Shown here: positions 1 to 8,679 of the stretch, in pieces | Layout of the letters: every line of letters begins with the position of its first letter | Numbering within the stretch: position 1 is the stretch's first letter | NCBI GenBank assembly: GCA_014132615.1 | Contig: BMAH01000013.1 | Location: 1 to 64,000, forward strand | Reading direction: 5' to 3' | Origin: Gammaproteobacteria bacterium | GTDB taxonomy: Bacteria > Pseudomonadota > Gammaproteobacteria > DSM-16500 | DNA: 64,000 nt | The notes under the pieces: generated by a model | What the model was told of the DNA's origin: nothing | The model's database searches: none | Seen by the model: only the letters and a program-made list of their open reading frames with translations | Made by a program: the position numbers and the translations under genes

Positions 1-74
1 TCATTCCTGTACTCTTGCGCAGATTTCTGTCATCGAATTATTAAACATCTACAGGCATGACGTTTGAGTATCAA

Positions 75-881
75 TTAAAAGCCGTCTTTCCATTTTCTAA
101 GCCACTTAAATACTTCTTCAGCTTTTTTAAGTCTATGTCCGGCATAACTTTCTGCACTGGCTATTACTTCAGGTTTGTCACATCGTAAAAAAGGGTTAAT
201 TTCTTTTTCAAGCTGTAAGCTAGAAGGAAGTGTGGGTAGGCCTTGTTTTCGCAGCGTCGTTACTCTTTCAATATAGCTTTCAATTTTCTCATTGCTAGGT
301 TCAACAACATGTGCAAAGCGTAAATTAGCTAATGTATATTCATGTGCGCAATAAATTAATGTGTCATCTGGCAAAGAAGTAATTTTGCATAATGAATTAT
401 ACATTTGCGAAGCGGTGCCTTCAAATATACGGCCGCAACCAGCTGAAAAAAGGGTGTCACCGCAAAATAATTTTCCTGGTGTATAAAATCCAATATGACC
501 TTTAGTGTGAGCGCCAATATCTAATACAATAAATTTTAACCCTAAGCTAGTGATAGTAAATTTGCTGCCGCCAGTCACGGCTTTCGTTAAGGATTCTATG
601 CCATCTTTGTTAGGTCCAATAACAATTGCTTCATGTTGAAGCTTTAATTCTTCTACCCCATTCGTGTGATCAAAATGATGATGGGTTAATAAAATACCAA
701 CTAAACTTAGTTGATATTCAGTTAAAAAATCATTTACTGGCTGGGCTTCACCAGGATCAACGATTAAAGCATGCGTTTTACTCCTATCAACCATAGCCCA
801 AATATAATTATCAGTCAGCGCTGGAATCGGGTAAACTTGAATGGCGGATGACATGGGAGCTATCCTAGTTAAGAATGTCAT
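75..881 (-). CDS. gloB: Hydroxyacylglutathione hydrolase (glyoxalase II)
   Basis: Hydrolyses S-lactoylglutathione to lactate and glutathione in the cytoplasm, the second step of methylglyoxal detoxification. The metallo-beta-lactamase motif THHHFDH, a later FCGDTLF segment and a CAHEYT histidine supply the expected binuclear metal ligands. The family is usually about 250-260 residues. The open frame can start at a TTG (893), an ATG at 881 behind GGGAG with 5-nt spacing, or an ATG at 854 preceded by AGGA that gives 259 residues. I use 881 for its ribosome site, though 854 fits the family length better. It diverges from the antiporter gene at 949, so the 67-bp gap should hold both promoters. 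Family assignment is secure; the start is not. Confidence 0.93.
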   Translation of the reverse strand: MTFLTRIAPMSSAIQVYPIPALTDNYIWAMVDRSKTHALIVDPGEAQPVNDFLTEYQLSLVGILLTHHHFDHTNGVEELKLQHEAIVIGPNKDGIESLTKAVTGGSKFTITSLGLKFIVLDIGAHTKGHIGFYTPGKLFCGDTLFSAGCGRIFEGTASQMYNSLCKITSLPDDTLIYCAHEYTLANLRFAHVVEPSNEKIESYIERVTTLRKQGLPTLPSSLQLEKEINPFLRCDKPEVIASAESYAGHRLKKAEEVFKWLRKWKDGF

Positions 882-948
882 ATTGTCTCCCAATTTCGTC
901 TTCTATCAAATAAAAATGTGTTGTTCTTCTTGTTAATAAGGATGAAAC

Positions 949-3141
949 ATGCACGCTCTTGCACCATTAATTTATGATTTAACATTGATGTTAGGGATAG
1001 CAGGTATCGTTGTATTGTTATTTCAACGCATACACCAGCCTGTTGTGCTTGGTTATTTAGTTGCAGGGGTTATATTAGGCCCTTATACCCCACCTTATTT
1101 GCTCATCAAAGATATTGCAAATATAAAAATTTTATCTGAGCTAGGTGTCATATTTTTGATGTTTTATTTAGGTTTAGAATTTAGTTTTCAAAAATTAACT
1201 CGCGTAGGCTTTTCAGCAAGTGTGATAGGTTTGATTGAAGTGTTGCTCATGTTTGCTATTGGCTATGTAACTGGTATTTTGCTCGGTTGGTCTTATTACG
1301 ATAGTTTGTTTTTAGGGGCGGCATTATCAATTTCCTCAACTACCATTATCATTAAAGCCATAGATGAATTAAAATTAAAAACCCGACGCTTCGCTGAATT
1401 AATTTTTGGCGTGTTAATTGTGGAAGATTTATTAGCTATCTTATTGCTAGCTGCCCTTTCTACCTTAGTCGCAACACATAATATTCTTTCTTACGACATG
1501 GCTTATGCCGTTTTTCGTTTAATACTCGTGGTAGGAGGGTGGTTTTTAGTAGGCTATTTCTTGGTTCCACCTCTTTTTCGTAGTATCGCAAGTTATTTAA
1601 GCGAGGAAACATTAACTATCATTTCAGTTGCACTTTGCTTAACGCTTGTGTGTGTTGCGGCATATTTTCATTATTCAACGGCATTGGGTGCATTTATTAT
1701 GGGCTCCATTTTAGCAGAAACTACCCTAGTAAAACGTATTGAACATGTGATTATGCCTATTCGTGATATTTTTGCTGCTGTGTTTTTTATATCAGTGGGA
1801 ATGTTAATTAATCCTTTAGTTATTGTTGAAAATTGGCCTGCTGTATTGCTAATAGCCTCTATTACTATAGTGGGAAAAATCATTACAACTAGTATAGGCG
1901 CAATTTTAACAGGCCAAAGTATTAACACATCAGTGAGAGTCGGTTTTAGTATGGCGCAGGTTGGCGAATTCTCTTTTATCATTGTGGCATTAGGTTTAAG
2001 TTTAAAAGTGATAGATGAAAAAATTTACCCACTCGTTGTCGCAGTGTCAGGCATTACTACCTTTACTACGCCTTATCTCATTCGCTTATCCGGCTATTTA
2101 TGTAAAAAACTCGATAAACATATGCCTGACCGCCTGCGCTATTTTTTAGATAGTTATTCAGCTTGGGTGTATCGTAATCAAACGACGAATGTGAGTAATC
2201 CTCTCTTACGTAGAGTCAGTGTACGCTTAGTTATTAATGGTATTTTGGTCGCAATTATTTTTGCTTTAAGCCATCATTTAATTTTATCGGGTTTAATCAG
2301 TATCACAGGTAAAAGTTGGTTTACCAATATAATTTATTTAAGTATTGTGTTGGCTATTGCCTCCCCGTTTATTTGGGGAATGTTGTTTTCTTATAAACGT
2401 ATCTCTCTTTCCACTTATGCCAATACTAAATTAAATCCAGCGGTATTTATGATTTGGTTAATTACATTAGCTGAAGTCACTTTACTTAGTATTCTCTACT
2501 TCAGAAGTTGGATCATAGTCGCTTTATTTATTTTAATTGCTTTAGTATTTTTCATTCTTTCCTATAAACAATTAGAAAATTCCTATCATTGGTTTGAGGA
2601 GCAGTTACTCGGTAACATTAAAAGCCAAACCGAATTGAATAATTATGAAACGCTAGCGCCTTGGGATACGTATTTAGTGGAAATAGATGTGGGGGAAAAG
2701 TCCATTCTCAATGGTAAAAGTTTAGGTAAATTACATATTCGAGAAGAATACGGCGTTAATGTCGTTGCCATTTGCAGACGTTTACATGTCATTGCAGCAC
2801 CTAGAGGTAAAGAAAAAATTATGGCTGAAGATAGATTGGTGGTGCTTGGTAATGATGAACAATTAGAAGCTTTTAGAAAAAAAATGTTGAGGGAAGAAAC
2901 TAAAGAAATATCCAGTGTATTAGATAAGTTTACCCTTAAAGGTATATTGCTTAGTAAGGGAAATAAGTTAATTGGTAAGAGTATTAGAGACTCAGGACTG
3001 AGAGAAAAAGTAAATGGCTTGGTCGTCGGTTTAGAAAGAAATAATGTAAGGACCTTAAACCCCAATCCACACATTGTCTTAGAGCAAGATGATTTATTAT
3101 TAATTGTCGGAGAAACACAAAAGATGAATAAATTGCATTAG
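949..3141 (+). CDS. CPA2-family cation:proton antiporter with two TrkA-C domains
   Basis: Inner-membrane monovalent cation/H+ antiporter of the KefB/CPA2 type. Residues 1-390 form the hydrophobic exchanger core, with HQPVVLGYLVAG near the N terminus and ALSISSTTIIIKA in the middle. A second hydrophobic block lies at about 430-540. The C-terminal 180 residues contain two tandem TrkA-C (RCK_C) regulatory domains, recognisable from NGKSLGKL and IGKSIRDSGLREK. No Rossmann TrkA-N domain is visible, so regulation by NAD(H) or glutathione adducts as in KefB/KefC is not supported. The start has AAGGA 6 nt upstream. Ion specificity (K+ or Na+) cannot be read from the sequence. Confidence 0.88.
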   Translation: MHALAPLIYDLTLMLGIAGIVVLLFQRIHQPVVLGYLVAGVILGPYTPPYLLIKDIANIKILSELGVIFLMFYLGLEFSFQKLTRVGFSASVIGLIEVLLMFAIGYVTGILLGWSYYDSLFLGAALSISSTTIIIKAIDELKLKTRRFAELIFGVLIVEDLLAILLLAALSTLVATHNILSYDMAYAVFRLILVVGGWFLVGYFLVPPLFRSIASYLSEETLTIISVALCLTLVCVAAYFHYSTALGAFIMGSILAETTLVKRIEHVIMPIRDIFAAVFFISVGMLINPLVIVENWPAVLLIASITIVGKIITTSIGAILTGQSINTSVRVGFSMAQVGEFSFIIVALGLSLKVIDEKIYPLVVAVSGITTFTTPYLIRLSGYLCKKLDKHMPDRLRYFLDSYSAWVYRNQTTNVSNPLLRRVSVRLVINGILVAIIFALSHHLILSGLISITGKSWFTNIIYLSIVLAIASPFIWGMLFSYKRISLSTYANTKLNPAVFMIWLITLAEVTLLSILYFRSWIIVALFILIALVFFILSYKQLENSYHWFEEQLLGNIKSQTELNNYETLAPWDTYLVEIDVGEKSILNGKSLGKLHIREEYGVNVVAICRRLHVIAAPRGKEKIMAEDRLVVLGNDEQLEAFRKKMLREETKEISSVLDKFTLKGILLSKGNKLIGKSIRDSGLREKVNGLVVGLERNNVRTLNPNPHIVLEQDDLLLIVGETQKMNKLH

Positions 3142-3182
3142 ATGCATATAATCTCTCTACCCATTTTTTTAAGGTATCTGTT

Positions 3183-3659
3183 ATGTTTAAAGGAATAAAA
3201 AAATTAGTTATTCTCTTACTCACTTTTTCTTTAACGGCTTGTGTGTATAAAACGCATAGTGCAAACCCAAGCGATTATGAAAATAAAGCTATTACACTTT
3301 CAAATGATATGGTGCTTGCAGAAACCAAACCCATTAATCCACTCATGGCGGGACGTTATTGGTTATTTAGCTTTACAAAAGCACCTTATAATAATAATTA
3401 TCTCAACCTTCGCATGCCAACTTATGATCAATATAAATCTGATCCTGATTATTGGCATAAATGGAAAGGTAGTCCATTAGTGGGTTATAGCCGTTTAACA
3501 GATATTGTGGCGGCAGGTACGCGTATACGTATTATCGACATTGCGCCTACTGGACAAGGTGGTTATTGGGTGACGGTTGAAATTGAATCAGGCAAGTATA
3601 AAGGTACGCAAGCGTTATATGGCGATCCTAAATCTATTACGCCGGGATTGTATCTTTAA
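3183..3659 (+). CDS. Putative lipoprotein of unknown function
   Basis: A 158-residue protein with a lipoprotein signal: charged MFKGIKK start, hydrophobic stretch, and lipobox LTAC placing the lipidated cysteine at about residue 20. The mature part is a compact domain rich in aromatic residues, ending in a glycine-rich beta-like segment (PTGQGGYWVTVEIESGKYKGTQ). I do not recognise the family. It follows the antiporter by 41 nt on the same strand and may be co-transcribed. An Asp two residues after the cysteine is not seen (the next residues are VY), so outer-membrane sorting is the default expectation. Confidence 0.75.
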   Translation: MFKGIKKLVILLLTFSLTACVYKTHSANPSDYENKAITLSNDMVLAETKPINPLMAGRYWLFSFTKAPYNNNYLNLRMPTYDQYKSDPDYWHKWKGSPLVGYSRLTDIVAAGTRIRIIDIAPTGQGGYWVTVEIESGKYKGTQALYGDPKSITPGLYL

Positions 3660-3675
3660 TTTTTATCGCTAATAT

Positions 3676-3708
3676 CACCACCTATCTTAATGTCCTAGGA
3701 AGGTGGTG
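3676..3708 (+). promoter_or_regulatory. Hairpin overlapping the ribosome binding site of the 3711 gene
   Basis: CACCACCT (3676-3683) is perfectly complementary to AGGTGGTG (3701-3708), with a 17-nt loop between. The second arm overlaps the AGGAAGG ribosome binding site (3697-3703) of the GTG start at 3711, so pairing would partly hide it. No U-tract follows, which argues against a simple terminator for the upstream lipoprotein gene. The pairing is visible; a regulatory role is inferred. Confidence 0.5.
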
Positions 3709-3710
3709 TT

Positions 3711-4829
3711 GTGCAAAGAATCTATGATGGAAAGTCAGGGTTAGTACTTAATTTAGATTTAGTAATAAATAAAAATATTAAATTTTATTTTAATTACTTA
3801 GGAGAGTTTGTTGTTAAAGACGCAAATCAGGCATTTAGAAGGGCTTTAATTGATTTGGTCATGACAAATCTTAGCATTACGTTAAGAATGCAAAAAACCG
3901 GTTTAGCAAACTTTAAAATCATTCCATCGCAGTTATATGAATACGACAAAAAAGATAATGCGTTAATATTTTTAACTCCGTATAGCGAATTCGTAAATGC
4001 TATCCTTGAAACCTTATTTGAGGCTAAGCTTGAAAAGGGATTGCCCGTTAGCCATAACCAAAGCATAAAAGATTATAATGGTGTTCATGTCTTTTTTTAT
4101 AAAAAAGGTAAAATTGCTTTAATTGATCCTATCATACACGCATCTGATTTAAGTCATGAATGGGGTAGTTATGCTAAACAATCTGCTCAAATGCTGGTGA
4201 GATTTTTTGAATATTATTTAAAGCAAGAGTATAAAATTGATAAGATTAAACAAGCTAGATTTTATCAAGCATCGTATTCTAGTGATGATGTTGCTTTTGA
4301 AGCTGAAAGTCGTATAGAGCTTTATGTAAGTGTGGATCAGAGTCGAATTATTAAAGCGGCTTTACTTGCTAATTATCCCACTATTCCTATTTACAATATA
4401 AAGTGTCTAACTAAAGTTACTCAAACTTCAGAAGGTAGTTTAGTGTTAAGCGATGGCCCTTGTAGTGATGTACAAAAGATAAATGAATACCTAGAGGATG
4501 GTAATTTTGTAGCAGAGCGGGTATTAGAGGCTGTCATAGAAGATTTTAAAAAGCGGGATGAACCATTTCCTATAGGGATTGCTTATCGTACTTGTAATTA
4601 CTTAACAGTAAGATCACCTGAAATAGGTGTGCATGGGAAATTTGAAGTATTTATTAATCCTGATTATGTAGAGAAAGCAAAGAAAGTAATCAATTGTTAT
4701 TTCCCTGATTTAACTATTAAACGCTCTCACAACCTTAAGCCAATATTTTTTAGGCCGGCAGCTAAAATATCTGAAAAGATAAATCCATGTGATTCAGGTC
4801 AAGAGATTAAAATACGGCCTTTAAGATAA
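3711..4829 (+). CDS. Unknown 372-residue protein, possible effector
   Basis: No recognised domain, signal peptide or membrane segment. The start is GTG with AGGAAGG 7 nt upstream; the next in-frame Met is about 50 residues in, so GTG is preferred. The protein looks soluble and mixed alpha/beta, with a lysine-rich, aromatic-rich N-terminal half and a basic C terminus. It is followed by typA on the opposite strand. Composition and lack of familiar homologues resemble the effector-like genes further along the window, but there is no direct evidence of secretion. The ribosome site lies in a hairpin (3676-3708). Confidence 0.7.
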   Translation: MQRIYDGKSGLVLNLDLVINKNIKFYFNYLGEFVVKDANQAFRRALIDLVMTNLSITLRMQKTGLANFKIIPSQLYEYDKKDNALIFLTPYSEFVNAILETLFEAKLEKGLPVSHNQSIKDYNGVHVFFYKKGKIALIDPIIHASDLSHEWGSYAKQSAQMLVRFFEYYLKQEYKIDKIKQARFYQASYSSDDVAFEAESRIELYVSVDQSRIIKAALLANYPTIPIYNIKCLTKVTQTSEGSLVLSDGPCSDVQKINEYLEDGNFVAERVLEAVIEDFKKRDEPFPIGIAYRTCNYLTVRSPEIGVHGKFEVFINPDYVEKAKKVINCYFPDLTIKRSHNLKPIFFRPAAKISEKINPCDSGQEIKIRPLR

Positions 4830-4861
4830 TTAATAAAGATAAAGCAGATTTTAATTGAGTT

Positions 4862-4908
4862 TAAAAGAGTAGCCCTGATATGCGCTGTGTTTCTATCAAG
4901 ACTACCCT
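4862..4908 (-). terminator. Rho-independent terminator of typA
   Basis: On the minus strand a 15-bp stem (4908-4894 with 4880-4866, three G-U wobbles) with a 13-nt loop is followed by UUUUA. The wobble pairs would be A-C mismatches in a plus-strand transcript, so the hairpin is specific to the typA direction. It begins 8 nt after the typA stop. Confidence 0.75.
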
Positions 4909-4915
4909 ATATGCG

Positions 4916-6727
4916 TTAACTTTTGCTGGAACGCTTTCTCTCGTGCTCTTTTAAGAATTTTTTGCGCACGCGAATGTTTTCAGGGGTGACTTCAACTAAT
5001 TCATCGTCTTCAATGAATTCCAATGCTTGTTCTAAGCTAAGCCGAATGGGTGGGGTGAGAATAATGTTCTCATCAGATCCTGCTGCTCGTATGTTAGTTA
5101 ATTGCTTAGCTTTGCAAACATTAACGACTAAATCATTATCACGTGAGTGTAAGCCGACTATCATTCCTTCATATACCTCAGTTTGAGGATCTATCATCAT
5201 GCGGCCGCGTTCTTGTAAATTAAATAATGAATAGGCTAGTGCCGTGCCTAGTTGGTTTGAAATTAATACTCCGTTTTGTCTGCTTGGAATTTCGCCTTTA
5301 GCGGCAGCTCCGTAATGACTAAACACATGGTGCATAATACCGGTGCCTGAGGTTAAGGTTAAAAACTCAGTATGGAAGCCAATTAAAGCGCGTGAAGGAA
5401 TGACATAATCTAAACGCATACGACCTTTGTCATCTGACATCATATGCTTTAGGTCGCCGCGACGGCTGCCTAATTTTTCCATGACAGTTCCTTGGAATTC
5501 AGTTGGTACGTCAATGGTTAGGGTTTCATAAGGTTCTTGTAATTCACCGTCTACTACTTTGGTAATCACTTCTGGTCTAGATACGGCGAGTTCATAACCT
5601 TCTCTACGCATGTTTTCAATCAAGATAGATAAGTGTAATTCACCTCTACCTGATACCTTAAATTTATCAGGATCACTAGTATCTTCCACACGTAAAGCCA
5701 CGTTATGCAATAATTCTTGATATAACCTATCTCTAATACGTCTACTCGTAACGTATTTACCCTCTTTACCTGCAAAAGGTGAAGTGTTTACTTGGAAGGT
5801 CATGCTAACTGTAGGTTCATCAACAGTTAAGGCAGGTAATGCTTCTACCTGGTTAGGATCGCATAGGGTGTCTGAAATCTTTAATTCATCAATACCAGTG
5901 ATAGCAACAATGTCTCCTGCATACGCAACGGGTACTTCGCTTCTATCTAATCCCAAATACTCCATGACTTGTAAAATACGACCTTGGCGCGTTTTACCTT
6001 CTCTATCAATGATAGTAACAGGCATATTCGTTTTAGCTTGGCCGCGAGTAATTCTTCCAATACCAATCATGCCCACATAACTTGAGTAATCTAAGGTGGT
6101 AATTTGCATTTGGAAGGGGCCCTCAGGATCTACCTTAGGCGCTGGTACACGGCTAACAATCGTTTCAAATAAAGGTGTCATATCGCTTGAGGGGGAGTTC
6201 AAATCAAGCGTTGCATACCCAAGCAAGGCAGATGCATAAACTACAGGGAAATCCAATTGTTCGTCGGTAGCACCTAGATTGTCAAATAGATCAAACACTT
6301 GGTCCATTACCCAATCAGGTCTTGCACCTGGTCTATCTACTTTATTAATGACGACAATAGGATTTAGTCCCCTAGCAAATGCTTTCTGTGTCACAAAACG
6401 GGTTTGAGGCATGGGGCCGTCTACTGCATCAACTAGCAATAATACGGAATCAACCATCGCAAGAATTCGCTCTACTTCACCGCCAAAGTCAGCATGCCCT
6501 GGGGTGTCTACAATATTAATTCGATAATCCTGCCAATTAATAGCAGTATTTTTAGCAAGAATGGTAATGCCGCGCTCACGCTCTAAATCATTGCTATCCA
6601 TAATGCGTTCAGTGTTGGTCGCTTTCTTTGAGACGCTAGATGTTTGTTGTAGGAGTTTATCGACTAATGTTGTTTTGCCATGATCCACATGCGCGATAAT
6701 AGCAATATTGCGTAATTTCTCTGCCAC
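4916..6727 (-). CDS. typA: Ribosome-associated translational GTPase TypA/BipA
   Basis: Cytoplasmic GTPase of the EF-G/LepA superfamily that acts in ribosome assembly and stress adaptation. All G motifs are present: AHVDHGKT near residue 14, RGITI switch [13 protein letters not shown], and NKVDR. Domain II, EF-G-like domains III and V, and the C-terminal BipA-specific region ([10 protein letters not shown] near the end) follow. At 603 residues it is full length. The start is GTG at 6725-6727 with AGGTG about 9 nt upstream; no ATG near it gives the canonical N terminus. A clear terminator lies just downstream. Single-gene transcription is likely. Confidence 0.97.
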   Translation of the reverse strand: MAEKLRNIAIIAHVDHGKTTLVDKLLQQTSSVSKKATNTERIMDSNDLERERGITILAKNTAINWQDYRINIVDTPGHADFGGEVERILAMVDSVLLLVDAVDGPMPQTRFVTQKAFARGLNPIVVINKVDRPGARPDWVMDQVFDLFDNLGATDEQLDFPVVYASALLGYATLDLNSPSSDMTPLFETIVSRVPAPKVDPEGPFQMQITTLDYSSYVGMIGIGRITRGQAKTNMPVTIIDREGKTRQGRILQVMEYLGLDRSEVPVAYAGDIVAITGIDELKISDTLCDPNQVEALPALTVDEPTVSMTFQVNTSPFAGKEGKYVTSRRIRDRLYQELLHNVALRVEDTSDPDKFKVSGRGELHLSILIENMRREGYELAVSRPEVITKVVDGELQEPYETLTIDVPTEFQGTVMEKLGSRRGDLKHMMSDDKGRMRLDYVIPSRALIGFHTEFLTLTSGTGIMHHVFSHYGAAAKGEIPSRQNGVLISNQLGTALAYSLFNLQERGRMMIDPQTEVYEGMIVGLHSRDNDLVVNVCKAKQLTNIRAAGSDENIILTPPIRLSLEQALEFIEDDELVEVTPENIRVRKKFLKEHERKRSSKS

Positions 6728-6839
6728 GATTGGTTCACCTAAATTCTTGCATTAAAAGGGTGCTTATCTTACCTGAAAAAACCATTAAATAGCACCTATT
6801 AAGACGGCTAATAAAAGTCTTTTATAGAGAAGGACTTAG

Positions 6840-7574
6840 CTAATTGAGTTGGAAGGTTTGTGCTTGCTCATACTCTTCAGGGGTGTTCACTTCCAATGTT
6901 TTATCATTGGTTAAGCACACTCTAATTTTATATCCATGCTCAAGTGCTCTTAATTGTTCTAAGCTTTCTGTTTTTTCTAAAGGTGTTTGCGGCAGGGTTG
7001 GGTAGAGTAATAAAAAGTCTCTACGAAATGCATAAAGGCCCATATGATTATAAACAGGTGCTTTTTCTTCTGTTCGATAATAAGGAATGGGGGAGCGAGA
7101 AAAATAAAGTGCATTGCCTGCTAAATCTGTTACGACTTTTACTGTGCCAGGCGATGTGTATTTATCTTCTGCTAAGGGATAAGCAAGGGTTGTCATATCG
7201 GGCATTTCACCTGTTAAATACGGATTCACCAACTGTTTTAACATCTCAGGCTTAATAAAGGGTTCATCGCCTTGTAAATTAATGACAACATCAGCTTGAG
7301 GGTAATTCACTGCGACGGCTGCGGCCCTTTCTGACCCTGTTGGAATATCCGGATCTGTCATGGCTACTTTTCCACCTATACGTTCTATGACTTCTGCAAT
7401 CTCTTTGCAATCCGTTGCAACGATAACCTCTGAAAGTATGTCGCAGCGTAATGCATTTTCATACGTCCATTGAATCATGGGCTTACCGTGAATAGGTAGT
7501 AAGGGCTTACGCGGTAAGCGAGTTGAACGAATACGACTGGGAATAACGCATAGAATGTTTAGTGAGTTTTTCAT
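6840..7574 (-). CDS. kdsB: 3-deoxy-manno-octulosonate cytidylyltransferase
   Basis: Activates Kdo with CTP to CMP-Kdo for lipopolysaccharide inner-core synthesis. The nucleotidyltransferase signature is at the N terminus (PSRIRSTRLPRKPL), followed by PMIQWTYENA, the VATDCKEI segment and INLQGDEPF. Length from the ATG at 7574 is 244 residues, normal for KdsB. A longer frame begins at a TTG at 7610, but the extra residues are not family-like. The ribosome site is weak. It lies downstream of typA's start on the same strand with 112 nt between, so it is not obviously in its operon. Confidence 0.96.
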   Translation of the reverse strand: MKNSLNILCVIPSRIRSTRLPRKPLLPIHGKPMIQWTYENALRCDILSEVIVATDCKEIAEVIERIGGKVAMTDPDIPTGSERAAAVAVNYPQADVVINLQGDEPFIKPEMLKQLVNPYLTGEMPDMTTLAYPLAEDKYTSPGTVKVVTDLAGNALYFSRSPIPYYRTEEKAPVYNHMGLYAFRRDFLLLYPTLPQTPLEKTESLEQLRALEHGYKIRVCLTNDKTLEVNTPEEYEQAQTFQLN

Positions 7575-7658
7575 GGTTGCATGATAATCAATAAGCCGGG
7601 CTAAAAGCAATGGTGCATTGTTATCTGTTAGAGGTGACCGTTATAATGCTTAATAGTA

Positions 7659-7679
7659 ATGATAAAAGGAGTTTATCAT
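7659..7679 (+). promoter_or_regulatory. SD-in-loop hairpin at the start of the 7678 gene
   Basis: Arms ATGATAAA (7659-7666) and TTTATCAT (7672-7679) pair perfectly over 8 bp and present the SD AGGAG (7667-7671) as a 5-nt loop. The second arm includes the first two bases of the ATG. GGA in a hairpin loop at the start codon is the typical CsrA/RsmA target layout. The structure is seen; the binding protein is inferred. Confidence 0.6.
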
Positions 7680-8139
7680 GGTAAGAAAATTGTTAGGACT
7701 TGCAGCTATTGTTTTATCCGCATGCGCATTTGCTTCCCCCACTAAATATCAATCTGCTCTACCCGAAGGTGCAAGAATCGTAGCCGGTGATTTATCAAAA
7801 AATGAGTTTTATATTTTAAGCAAAAATGAATCGCATACTAGCAAACCCCCTGTTATTGCATCGGCATTAACTTCTGTATTAGCTAAGGAAACTAATAAGA
7901 AAATGGTGTTAAATGCTAAGCTCGCTATTAATCAAAGCCATCATGTAAATAAAAAGGCGCCAATTAAACCCAGTAAGCAGGTTGTCTTTGTCAAAGCAAA
8001 GCCTAAAGTAAAACCTGAATATCAAATAATTAAATTGGAAGATTTGCAGCCGGCGCATAAATTCAAACGTGTTACATTTCATAAATTTCACATTGAACAT
8101 AAAGCTAAAGGTAAGGTAACTCGATTGGCTCAGAAATAA
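7678..8139 (+). CDS. Small basic secreted protein, unknown
   Basis: A 153-residue protein with a Sec signal peptide (MVRKLLGLAAIVLSACAFAS; cleavage likely after AFA). The mature region is strongly basic, especially its second half (KKAPIKPSKQ, KAKPKVKP, FKRVTFHKFH), with few acidic residues. I recognise no family. It could be periplasmic or surface-located and bind nucleic acid or polyanions, but that is only a composition argument. Its SD sits in the loop of an 8-bp hairpin covering the start codon. It converges with the histone-like gene, and a shared terminator lies between them. Confidence 0.75.
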   Translation: MVRKLLGLAAIVLSACAFASPTKYQSALPEGARIVAGDLSKNEFYILSKNESHTSKPPVIASALTSVLAKETNKKMVLNAKLAINQSHHVNKKAPIKPSKQVVFVKAKPKVKPEYQIIKLEDLQPAHKFKRVTFHKFHIEHKAKGKVTRLAQK

Positions 8140-8150
8140 TAAAGGCAATA

Positions 8151-8178
8151 AAAAAGGCCCGGCTAACCGGGCCTTTTT
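8151..8178. terminator. Bidirectional rho-independent terminator
   Basis: The arms AAAAAGGCCCGG and CCGGGCCTTTTT form a 12-bp stem with loop CTAA. A-tract and T-tract flank the GC core, so it works in both directions between two convergent genes. Confidence 0.92.
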
Positions 8179-8191
8179 GTTTAAGCTTCAA

Positions 8192-8410
8192 CTAAGCTTT
8201 TTTTCTTTTTGCAGATGATCTTTTGGTTTTACGAGCAGCTGTGCCAGCACGTTTTTTGCTTTTAGCTTTTCTTTTTTTAGCTGGTTTTTTTGCGGTTGAT
8301 TTAGCTGACTTAGCTTTAGAAGCTACTTTGCCTCTTTTAGCTGTTTTACGTTTTGTAGCAGCTTTGGTTGATTTAGCTTTTGTGGTCTTACGTTTAGTTG
8401 CTCTTGCCAT
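8192..8410 (-). CDS. Lysine/alanine-rich histone H1-like DNA-binding protein
   Basis: A 72-residue protein made almost wholly of Lys, Arg, Ala, Ser and Thr, starting MARATKRKTTKAK and continuing with AKKPAKKRKAKSKK. This is the composition of eukaryotic H1 C-terminal tails and the bacterial Hc1/Hc2/Hq1 nucleoid proteins known from Chlamydia and Coxiella. It should bind DNA non-specifically and could compact the nucleoid. The ATG at 8410 has AAAGGA upstream; a TTG six codons earlier lies inside that ribosome site. The palindrome ATTGTTAACAAT is just upstream. The low-complexity sequence prevents assignment to one exact family. Confidence 0.85.
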   Translation of the reverse strand: MARATKRKTTKAKSTKAATKRKTAKRGKVASKAKSAKSTAKKPAKKRKAKSKKRAGTAARKTKRSSAKRKKA

Positions 8411-8679
8411 GACGTTTTTTCCTTTCAATTGTTAACAATGAATAAATTTAACATTAGCATTCATAAAAGTATAGAACTATTAGGGAAATTACTAATTAGT
8501 ATCAGAAAATTTTCTTAATTGAATTTGCTATTTGAGTATAACAATGTCGTCTTATGATGAGTACTACGTAATTTTAAAAATATTTTTAATATGGGGATTC
8601 GCTGTTTTTTACGCTTTTTCAAGCGTCACAGTTTCTGCTAAACTAGCGCGGTTTGCTTTAATGTATAGACGAGGTGGTA

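Noticed and set aside
8223-8435. Hydrophobic plus-strand frame opposite the histone-like gene
   Set aside because: It is the complement of Lys/Ala codons, which reads as Phe/Leu/Val/Ala; no SD, and the minus-strand gene is clear.
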